A DNA stretch of 64,000 nucleotides from Nilaparvata lugens (taxonomy: Eukaryota; Arthropoda; Insecta; Hemiptera; Delphacidae). Location: assembly GCF_014356525.2 (NCBI RefSeq), contig NC_052506.1, forward strand, positions 21,355,916 through 21,419,915, read 5' to 3'. Positions 55,561 through 64,000 of this stretch are shown here, one piece after another. Below the pieces are notes generated by a model, which saw only the letters and a program-made list of their open reading frames with translations, searched no databases and was not told the DNA's origin. A program made the translations under genes and the position numbers. Each line of letters opens with the position of its first letter. The stretch's first letter is position 1.

Positions 55561-55734
55561 CCTTCAATGATTTGAATGTCAAGTTAGACATCAATACAAA
55601 TAATTCAGATATGAGAATATTAATTTGAGGTTAGAAATTGAAATGCTTCACAAATAAGCCAACTGATAATTGAAAACGATAAGATGCTCAATAATACAAT
55701 TATTATAACCTTGAGATAACGTAGGACAGTGCTC

Positions 55735-56880
55735 TCAATGTAACAAAGCAACAGTTGATTGCTGTTGCAAACACAGTGACGAGGTGGAGCTCATCGTGAC
55801 ATGAGCATTCTTCTGAGGTTGTTCTGCATTAGAAACAGCTTGTTTAGTTGTTTCCGCATTCTGAACCATGATGGAAGTCAAAACAGCATTCCTACCCTTG
55901 GAAGGAGCAAAAGATTGAGAATGAATAACATTGGAAGTTACCTTATCCTTAGAAGTAGGCTGAGTGTCTCGCGATTGAGGATACGGCCTATGAAGAACAG
56001 TGTTGTGACTCTTGCCACAAAGTGCACAAGATTTGTCCGAACAAGTATGATTGGGTGTGAAAGGCTTGATGCAATTATAACATAACCTTTTGTCACGGAC
56101 AGCATTCCAACGATCAATAACCGGCAACTTCAATAATTCATTACAACGATTTGGAAAATGTACAACAGAATTACAAAAACTACAAGGTGATATAGAAGAG
56201 GTAGTAACCTGCATTCTAGATTGAACATTCGATTGAACTTCGACTTGCTATGAGCACCAACCGAGTTAGATGTACCTTGCTGTACATTTCCTTGATGGTG
56301 GTTAGCTGAGCTTGAAGCAACAGCTTCCATGATTTTGCATTGTGATTCCAAAAAATTCCAAAATTTGTCAATGGTGGGAATGTCGTGTATGCTAACACTC
56401 TTTTCCCATTCTCGAACAGTAGCAGTATCCAACTGCAACAACATTTTGTTCATGTACAATAAGTCCTTGATTTGGACTCCAAGTTGAAGCGCTTCGAGCG
56501 CGGTAATGTGGGACTTGCAAAAGTCAATGAATGCCCGTAATGATTGCGGACAGTTACGTTTTATGGTAGGAGGAGATTCAATTGCCGTGACGTGCCTGGC
56601 AGCAATTAATCTCTTATTGTCATACCTCTCCCTTAAGAGGTTCCATGCAAGCTGAAAACCATTTTCGTCAGCTTCAATGTGTTCCACTCTAGCAAGAGCT
56701 TCACCACTGAGTGATTGACGAAGATAGAAAAAATTGAATGAGTCATTAATATTATCCTGATTATCAATAATATTGGTAAAAGCACTTGAGAATGCTTGCC
56801 ATTTTGAAAGCTCCCCATTGAAACGTGGAAGCGGAATCTGAGGCAACTGAAAATTTGCCAAAAGCGATTTTTGAGATGTT
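55735..56880 (-). pseudogene. BEL/Pao-type retrotransposon gag fragment, frameshifted
   Basis: Minus strand, from about 56880: a DUF1759-like capsid region (LPQIPLPRFNGELSKWQAF, YLRQSLSGEALARVE, AWNLLRERYDNKR), typical of BEL/Pao gag. A frame change near 56214 leads to the zinc-knuckle region, with repeated Cys/His spacing (CSFCNSVVHFPNRC; CALCGKSHNTVLH). No protease, reverse transcriptase or LTR was found; coding ends at about 55735, just before the minisatellite side. A fixed, dead remnant. Confidence 0.85.
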
Positions 56881-56889
56881 GAAAAGATG

Positions 56890-58069
56890 AAAAAAATTGG
56901 AGGCAGAAGTGTTTTTTCAAGAAGTGTCTCACCTTCAAGAGCGGATATCTCAGAAACCATGAGAGATATGGGAAAAATGTATAGAACAAAACGTGTTGGT
57001 AATTTTGTGAGCTTCAATTTTGTACTGAGTACAAATGTTCATAAGATGCATAGTTTCCGAGATATAAGCGAAAAATGAAAAAATGGTACATTCAAACCAC
57101 CCCCACCCCTTTAGTACATGGGGTAGGGGTGAGGATTTTTGTAATGTTGATCCTCTTACTATCCTTAAAAGAACTGTGGAGTTGAAAATTGTGTTCCAAA
57201 AATTTGTCTCCATACCTTCATTTGAGCATTCGTTGTCTGTACTTATTCCCCAATATTAATATTTTTCAAATATTTGTTTTAATGTCATTTTCAACTTAAA
57301 CAACTGATAACCTTCGGGCAAATTTTTGAGTAAACAATTAGACGGGATACCTGATGGTGGGGGGGGGCGTTTGCCGATTTTGCCCAGGGCGGCAAAGTCC
57401 CTAGGGCCGTGCCTGATTCCTTCCCAAAAATATCGATATTTTCACAATTTGCCAAATGAGTAGGAAATAAATTTAAGACCCATATATGCTGCTTTGATCG
57501 TTCAAAAGAGCTGTTTTCTGGTATAGTGAAGCACAGTCTCCTTTATTTATTGTATTATAGGCTATCTATGAGTATTGTTATTTCTAGCCATAGTCTTTCT
57601 CTTAACGTACATAATTACTTCATAGTTATAAATAGAGGGGACGATCAGTTTAGCCCGGGGGCTCACAACTCAAGTGTTCTATCGCTGCTCATTTATTTGT
57701 ATTATCCTTATTTTATTATCTATTCATGTGTCATGTGTAAATGACTTCTATATTATACTTTATTTTCGTTATCCAAATTGCATTCAATCTTTATTCTCAT
57801 GAATTGATTTTTCATACTTTGTAAAATTCGCTGAATATTGACCAATAGATACTGTCATTATTAATGAAATTTTGTGTTCAAACCAGTATATATTTTAACA
57901 TACATAAATAAAGAACTCAAATCTAATATCTAATAAATTCAGTAATCAACTTCAGTTTCCTGACCGTTCTATGTGTGCAGACAACAGACACCCTCAATCC
58001 TGTCTCTCTTTCTTACTAATTCAATAATTAACTTGAGTTTGCTAACCGCTCTCTGTGTGCACACATCCT
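56890..58069. other. upstream intergenic stretch before the GOLIM4 gene
   Basis: After the gag remnant comes sequence with a G-rich run near 57357 (GGGGGGGGGCGTTTGCCG) and GGGCCGTGCC, reminiscent of a hAT-type end but without a partner. The rest is AT-rich with no gene seen. Confidence 0.5.
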
Positions 58070-58120
58070 CTATTTGCACATTTTTGCAATATGTTTTAGG
58101 TTAGTGACTTGTAAACGGAG

Positions 58121-58301
58121 ATGAGCTCGGCTCGAATGGTGCGCACTGCGAAGACGCGGTTTGTGCTGTTGGCGCTGCTGCTGTTTGTGTTTGTGGCGCT
58201 GACCTACCTCTACCACTCCAGCCAGACCAAGGTGGACGAACTGAAAAAGCATGTCGCCAACTGTGATCAGCAACAGGAGTCGCTCGCTGCACAGCTGCAA
58301 G
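58121..58301 (+). CDS. GOLIM4: GOLIM4 exon with cytosolic tail, TM anchor and stem start
   Basis: The ATG follows an in-frame TAA (GTAAACGGAGATG) a few bases upstream. Ends at CAAG|GTATTT in phase 1 so that G|TT forms Val with the next exon. A second Met at codon 6 is an alternative start. The exon is GC-rich against its surroundings. Confidence 0.85.
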
Positions 58302-61112
58302 GTATTTAATCGTTTCTTAATTATATCTTTATCATTGAGATTTCCAACCATGCTCATCCACTTGGTGATGAATCATTAGTGGGTGATGATTGGAAGCAAG
58401 ACAATAGGTTTTCCATATCGTTGAGAGCAAAACATTCATTCATTCATTTAATCCATCCATTTATTCATTCAGCAATACAATCACAAATCATAGTTTAGAT
58501 ATGATTGGACCAGAGCTACAAGTCTAGCCCAAAAGTGCTCCACATCCAAATTTTATAAATAGTGAAATTTCCAAATAGGTTATATTTTCACTTCTAAAGC
58601 TGCGTTCCAAAGTTTTTTTTTATAAAAAAATTAATAACTCAATCCTTATAGATTCTATTAGATTGAACGGAACTTAACACATATGTTCATTATTAGTATG
58701 ATAAGTTATTTTCATTCTAATAGAATCTATAAGGATTAAGTTATTAAAATTTTGCTAATTACTTTGGTGTAAACGCAGCTTAAGAATTTGAATTAAATTA
58801 TATCAAATCAAATTGTTTATTGCCAAAAAACCTTGCTATTAAAACGTTTATTGCTATAAAAACGTAAATATCATAATCTTATTTTTATATTAAAATTATA
58901 TTAAATTTAATATTATATAATCAATAGGCCTATTATAAATAGCAAATCTCAAATTCATGAATAATATTAACAAAATTGATTAGTTGTCGGATATGAAGAA
59001 ATTTTTTAATTTAGAAGGATGAAGTACTGACTTGTATTAAACTACATGAATCAATGAGAACAAGAAAAATTTAGTTATTTTGGAAAATTTAAGCCAAAAA
59101 ATACATGAAATAAGAAGACATAATAAAACATGAGACTAAAAATGATTTCCCCTCATTAATTTATATAAAACAGCTTATAGTGGCAGACATAGTTCCCAAT
59201 ATCGTTGGGTTTTGTATTTTAATTTTGTATTAAAATTTTTTAAATAAGTGCAATATCTCTAAAGTTTTTAATTTATTGTGATACATTCTGTGATTCAACC
59301 TTCAAAATTTTAAATCATCATTCCTGGACCGAAAATCAAGTAACGAAGCAGTGTGTGATTACGTAACCTTATCTTTTGGACAACATTAACATTTTATCAA
59401 AATTTTTGGAGAGAAATAGTACAGGCTCAGCCTAGTTTTTCCTCCAATGTCATAATTGTATTATGATTATAGTATTTTATACAATAAATAAATTATAAAT
59501 TAATCGATTGTTTGCAATTCAGTGTATAAATTGATTACCCAGTAGGCTACTATTTGCACTAGAAATTCATAATTAGAAAGCTAGATGATAAATTAATTGC
59601 AATTAGAATAGTGTGCTTAAAAATGTATTTAAAAACATAACTAATGAAAAAGCACATAAGTTGAAGAGTCATTATTAGTAAAGCTCAATATTAGACTATA
59701 TTATTACTTATTTCGTAAACACTAGCAATCGCCTGAAGAAATCTGCAAGACGAGATTGAAATATCAATTACTAATTAAATTTTAAGAAATAGTAATCGAT
59801 TTTTAAAACCCATTGGATTAAAAAAAATTTAATGATTTATATGATTTCTGTTATCAGCCTCTTTCAATGGTCTTGAAAATTCAATAGTGACTGCTGTATA
59901 GTTTGTGATTGGAGATAAGAAAATGTAAACAAATTAATATCACCGGCAATAAAGGTAGATATTTAATTTGACTCACATCCGATCATGATTATTTGTATAG
60001 TAGTCTAGATTATATATAAAAATATTACTGCATAGCTATAAATTTAGCTGAGTTCAATGTTGGAATAATTCCCTGCTTGTTATTTTTCACAGTAATGTTA
60101 CTTTTGATTGGATGAGTTTTGAATGTGAATCAATAATTCCATTGAACATAAATTTATAGCTATTTTATAACTATTTACAATAAAGCTCTAAAAATTATGC
60201 ATCTTATGATTTACAGTTATTTTCGAATACAAACTAAGACTGGAAAAATCGTTGCAAAAAGAAAAGGCCGAGCATAAAGAAACTAAAGAAGAATGCCAGA
60301 ATAAAGCACAAGAGGAAAAAATAATGAGAGAGAAAGAGACAAATGAGGCAGTTGATAAATACAATGCGTTATCGCAGCATTTCAAATTACTAGAGGTAAG
60401 TAATTGAATTAGTAGTAATTAAATTATTACTCGTTAGTAAATTGGAAATTATCCCTACATAATAATATATTTGGTGGAAGTTAATGTTGGAATATAACTC
60501 ATCGTGTTATTTATCATATTAATCTTGCCCTGATATGAGCATTCTAATTAATTGGAAATGAATTTATTTTTTTGTGAAAACTATAACTACTTAAAAGAAA
60601 GGAATATTAAATAATGAAGAGCATTCCAACCTATTTTGTATTTTATGTCCATAATGTGATTACAAAACTACAAAGATCCGTCAAAATAATAAAAAAGCAC
60701 TAATAAGCTATTGAAAGCTAGTCACAACCAAAATTCAATTATTTAAGTTGCTGTGTAATCTAACATCGTTTCGACTTGTAAATAAAATTTGTATCTGTTT
60801 GATTTTACCTTGTATTTTCAGAGCTCACATAAAGATCTAACAGAAGATTGCGATAAGATAAGAAAAGCACAACTGGAAAATGTGGACGATATAACAACTC
60901 TTGAAAATAAGATACAATCACTTTTACAAGAGTTGAAACAAGTTCAGGAGTCCAAAAATAAGACAGTAGAAACGTGGAAATTGCAGTTTGAAGAATTGCA
61001 AAAGGAAAACGACCGCCTGAAGAAGGAGAATGCGCGATTGAAGAGTAGTCCTGACACCGAGCAGAATAAATTGGATTTTGTCAGTTTGGAGAACGAGTTG
61101 AAGAATACAAAG
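58121..61112 (+). CDS. GOLIM4: Golgi integral membrane protein 4 homologue, 3'-partial (first three coding exons)
   Basis: GOLIM4/GPP130 is a type II cis-Golgi membrane protein that cycles through endosomes and helps retrograde traffic. Exons: 58121-58301, 60217-60395, 60822-61112, all GT-AG and in frame (217 codons, open at the right). Residues 1-13 are cytosolic and basic, followed by a transmembrane segment (FVLLALLLFVFVALTYLY). Next comes a stem with CDQQQESLAAQLQVIFEYKL and RLEKSLQKEKAEHK, strongly resembling the vertebrate GOLIM4 segment that carries ESLSAQLQ and RLEKSLQKE (from memory). Exon 3 continues a charged coiled coil (LENKIQSLLQELKQVQ, LKKENARLK). Family assignment is good; the acidic C-terminal part is beyond the window. 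Confidence 0.85.
58302..60216 (+). other. GOLIM4 intron
   Basis: AT-rich 1.9-kb intron. It holds one MITE (58594-58784); elsewhere nothing recognisable. Confidence 0.7.
58594..58784. mobile_element. MITE with AAGCTGCGTT terminal repeats
   Basis: The left end CTAAAGCTGCGTTCCAAAG and right end CTTTGGTGTAAACGCAGCTTAAG are inverted. Inner arms CCTTATAGATTCTATTAGA / TCTAATAGAATCTATAAGG pair perfectly, making a 190-bp hairpin. Confidence 0.8.
60217..60395 (+). CDS. GOLIM4: GOLIM4 exon, coiled-coil stem
   Basis: The acceptor is GATTTACAG and the donor GTAAGT. Encodes VIFEYKLRLEKSLQKEKAEH, then KETKEECQNKAQEEK and YNALSQHFKLLE. The RLEKSLQKE block is the best match to the GOLIM4 family. Confidence 0.88.
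60822..61112 (+). CDS. GOLIM4: GOLIM4 exon, coiled-coil continuation
   Basis: The acceptor is TGTATTTTCAG and the donor GTATGT; 97 codons in phase 0. Charged heptad-like sequence SSHKDLTEDCDKIRKAQLEN through KLDFVSLENELKNTK. No later exon was found before 64000. Confidence 0.85.
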
Positions 61113-61732
61113 GTATGTAAATCATGAAAAACTACGAATATTTTTATTATTTTTAATACTGTTTTGTTGAATTTGTCAAATGCAGGAAAATCACTTATAC
61201 ATTCATTACGGCCCCATTACATCTGCGTATATTTTATAATATTACCAATTATGTGTCTCATCTTGATAAGCTTTTGCACATATCTGTGGCTAGATTTCTA
61301 ATCAAATATGTGTGCTCTCATGGCCAAACTATTAGTGTAACTAGAGAACTATAGATAGCCATGGTCTATCTGATCAAAATTGAAGGGATTGAAGTCAAGT
61401 TTATCCTCTTTTAAAATATCACACTAATTTTATCCTACAAATTCACTAATACTTTGAAAAAAATATTAATTAAATACAGATATAAATTACTGTTTTGAAG
61501 TTTCATCAGTGAAAAGTGTCAAGTTGAATTTCTTATATGTTTTTCTCATATAATTATACACAATTCCGCATATCTTGCACAGTCAATCTGATCAATAAGT
61601 TAATTGGACGGAAATCATATTTCGCTAACCTCTGACCCATCACAAAAACTCGTATGAAATAACCGGCTTAGTATGCAATAAAATAAGCTTTTTCTGTATT
61701 ATTGCGCGGTTCACTTCAAACTGTCAGAATTC

Positions 61733-61800
61733 CTTATTTATTTATTTATTGGATAGAGTAAACAATACAGTATTCGGAAAAGAAAAAACAGGCTATTGTC
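61733..61800 (-). repeat. LINE/SINE tail with (TTTA)n
   Basis: TTATTTATTTATTGGATAGA then GTAAACAATACAGT, related to 8361-8400 and, in the opposite sense, to 29430-29460 and 29610-29640. Probably 3' ends of one retroposon family. Confidence 0.55.
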
Positions 61801-62096
61801 CAGAACCTCTTCAATTTCCTAATTTTGTCTTAATTGCCTTATATTATAACATCAATGTTTCCTATTCGACCATTTTTGAAGTAAACTCATTATAATATTT
61901 AGGATATAGGTTATATGAATTAAGGCCTAAATAATATACAATTGCGCATGATTTCGATCCGAAGAAATAACTTACTGTAGAAAAATTAATAATTTATTGC
62001 AAAGCCAAGAAATAAGCATGAAATTTATATGGTTTTGTAGTTAAGGTACACTTTTTTACATTGGATAATCTTTTTCAATACAATTGATAAGGTCAT

Positions 62097-62790
62097 TACA
62101 ACCACAAATTTGCTTTAAACAACGAATGTTAACTTACTCGTTCCACTATTATAAATATAGGGTTTTATGGCTGTTCGGTACACTTTTTTTACATTGGATA
62201 AACTTTTTCAATACAATTGTTAAGGTCATTATAAGAGTGAGAAAAAGTGGCAACTGACATTTTTAAGTGGTTTAATAAGCGAGTTATGGGTTGTTGAAGT
62301 GTTGAACTCCGTCTTCTTTCCAGATCATAAACGGTTTCGAATTTTCCATTGGAGTTTATTTTAATACATTCAGTATAACATTGGCTTTGTTCTAATATAC
62401 GTTTTTTCGCGATTTATGCCAAAATAAACAAGTTATTAAATTTACAAAAAATGTTACTTTTCTATTATTTATCAACGATATGGGGAAAATGTTTTAGTTT
62501 GGAAAGATACATTTTTCGAATTTTCAAGATCTGTTAATAGGTACAGTCGAAACTGTTTATGATCTGGAAAGAAAACGTAGTTCAACACTTCAACAACCCA
62601 TAACTCGCTTATTAAACCACTTAAAAATGTCAGTTGCCACTTTTTCTCACTCTTATAATGACCTTAACAATTGTATTGAAAAAGTTTATCCAATGTAAAA
62701 AAAGTGTACCGAACAGCCATAAAACCCTATATTTATAATAGTGGAACGAGTAAGTTAACATTCGTTGTTTAAAGCAAATTTGTGGTTGTA
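62097..62790. mobile_element. long foldback element, near-palindrome of 694 bp
   Basis: The left arm TACAACCACAAATTTGC (62097) mirrors the right arm GCAAATTTGTGGTTGTA (ending 62790). Blocks GGGTTTTATGGCTGTTCGGT / ACCGAACAGCCATAAAACCC and GAAAAAGTGGCAACTGACAT / ATGTCAGTTGCCACTTTTTC mirror each other almost perfectly. The centre is near 62445. Inside the left arm, ACATTGGATAA-CTTTTTCAAT repeats the sequence just outside the left end (62056-62095). No coding capacity. Confidence 0.88.
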
Positions 62791-63156
62791 TTCATTGCAT
62801 TGTTACAGATAAATTGTTGTATCCGTAATTTATTATTTTTTGCAACAGATAATAAATTGAAAACAATGAATCTTACTTAGTTCGATATTGTTCAAACAAC
62901 AATACAGTGATATACTCTGCAAACTGTCAGCATTGGTTGAATGGAAAGCCTTGTTATGTTTCACAAGGAATGCTGACAGTATAAAGTAAATCTCATTATA
63001 GAGAAAGATCTTATTGCCGTTTGAGGAAAATCTCATTCTAGATTTTTTTCACGTAGATATCATTCTCGTAATTTTAATCAAAATGTTTAATTGTTTCATT
63101 CTCAAACAGAGAGGAAAGATGTATCGCGAACATGTATTGAAAACAGAATGTTTGTG

Positions 63157-63326
63157 AAATAGACCGACGAAATTTGTGGTTTCCTAACATCAAAATAGAA
63201 TAGAATAGAATTTATTGTTCCTCATAAAAATTTATTGTAGCAAAGCATTTCAGGTCCATTTTTATTGGAACTTTTTTGCTTATTTTAATGTCTGGAAACC
63301 ACGTACGAAGTTTGTCGGTCTATTTT
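63157..63326. mobile_element. MITE with AATAGACCGAC terminal repeats
   Basis: The left end AAATAGACCGACGAAATTTG with GTGGTTTCC and right end GGAAACCACGTACGAAG with TTTGTCGGTCTATTT are inverted, about 30 bp each, around an AT-rich centre with an AGAATAGAAT run. Confidence 0.75.
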
Positions 63327-64000
63327 AGAAATACTCTAAAGTAACTGGCATCTAAGCATAATTCTTGCCTATGGAGAATTTTTTTTTTAATATTATTGAT
63401 TTTTGTACATTTTTATAATCAGTCTAAAACTAAAACAAAATCTCAAGCAAGGGAAACAAAATATTCATGATTTAACAGGAAAACTGTACTCTCAACAACA
63501 ACTAATATTCACTACTTGTCACACCATAATATTTAGAAACATACCTATCTCAAAAAATTTCAAAATTACAGATCACGCCAGTATAAGCGACTTGTTGTAA
63601 AGTGGTTAATTGTAAGTGACCAAGAGGAACGCTTGCTTCTCTCTGTATATAGGTAGGGAATATGGAACTTGGTAATCTTGTCTGTGGTCCTTCGGAATCC
63701 AAGTCCCATAGTGCTTATTTTTTTGTAGCCAGTGTATTTTACTGTTATAATATTAATTGTTTTTGATTATATATAGTCCATCGTCATCACCATCATTCAT
63801 TATAGGTTTTGAAAAATTCTTTATAAGTTAGTAGTTAATTGCATTGCTATAGTATATCTCTATCTTTTTAGTTTTACTAATTTTTAGTCATTAATTTATA
63901 ACGGGCTGTTTTTTTTCTCTAATATCGACTAATATTTTATTCATATCATATTTTTAATCTCTATTTTTCTCAAATTTAGTTTAATATGATATTAATTTTC

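Larger units (their letters stand above)
61113..64000 (+). other. GOLIM4 intron running off the window
   Basis: Contains a LINE/SINE tail (61733-61800), a 694-bp near-palindrome (62097-62790) and a MITE (63157-63326). No exon recognised. Confidence 0.65.

Noticed and set aside
57340..57425. G-rich run and GGGCCGTGCC as a hAT terminus
   Set aside because: Suggestive end sequence only; no opposite end or target duplication was found.
60188..60385. Antisense 65-residue frame opposite GOLIM4 exon 2
   Set aside because: Shadow of the coiled-coil coding exon on the other strand.

Overview
The window looks like a hemipteran insect nuclear genome, most probably a planthopper such as Nilaparvata lugens. 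It is AT-rich, with short GT-AG-bounded coding exons scattered through kilobase introns packed with small foldback transposons. The species call is an inference from gene style and repeat texture. Nothing in the window is diagnostic, and no tRNA, rRNA, CRISPR or prokaryotic signal was seen.

Three host genes are supported, all on the + strand. (1) A Y-box cold-shock protein (yps/YBX type) enters at the left edge and ends at 19024. Six coding exons are present: the cold-shock domain split over two exons, then a Gly/Arg-rich tail over four more. (2) A complete ER-type cyclophilin (cyclophilin B class) runs from 26213 to 43731 in five exons and encodes 210 residues with a signal peptide. (3) The first three coding exons of a Golgi integral membrane protein 4 (GOLIM4/GPP130) homologue lie at 58121-61112, and the gene runs off the right edge. 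All exon junctions keep frame and use GT-AG sites.

The rest is dominated by mobile DNA. Intron 1 of the cyclophilin gene carries a 4.4-kb P-superfamily transposon (31073-35459) with 32-bp terminal inverted repeats, a 7-bp target duplication and a THAP-type transposase broken by several frameshifts and a stop. Just after the cyclophilin gene is a 2.5-kb hAT deletion derivative (44763-47301) with a perfect 8-bp target duplication. A 1.7-kb non-autonomous element with an 8-bp duplication follows at 48138-49868. Non-LTR retrotransposon 3' ends lie in introns of the Y-box and cyclophilin genes (6690-7670, 9187-10398, 36216-36895). A broken BEL/Pao gag fragment lies at 55735-56880, next to a 91-bp-unit minisatellite of about 1.3 kb (54277-55560).

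Small foldback/MITE families recur: a roughly 155-bp GGCCCGGTTGCAC family (five copies), a GTGAGGTCCACGTTATAA family (three), an 'AGTATCAGT / CGGCCGAGCGAGC' family (about five), a 600-bp GGCTGTGCA foldback (two) and very long hairpins at 37411-38287 and 62097-62790. Several are nested in one another. The most unusual arrangement is a pair of 0.8-1.0-kb repeats in opposite orientation in cyclophilin introns 3 and 4, flanking the 83-nt exon 4. In the pre-mRNA they could pair into a long double-stranded stem.
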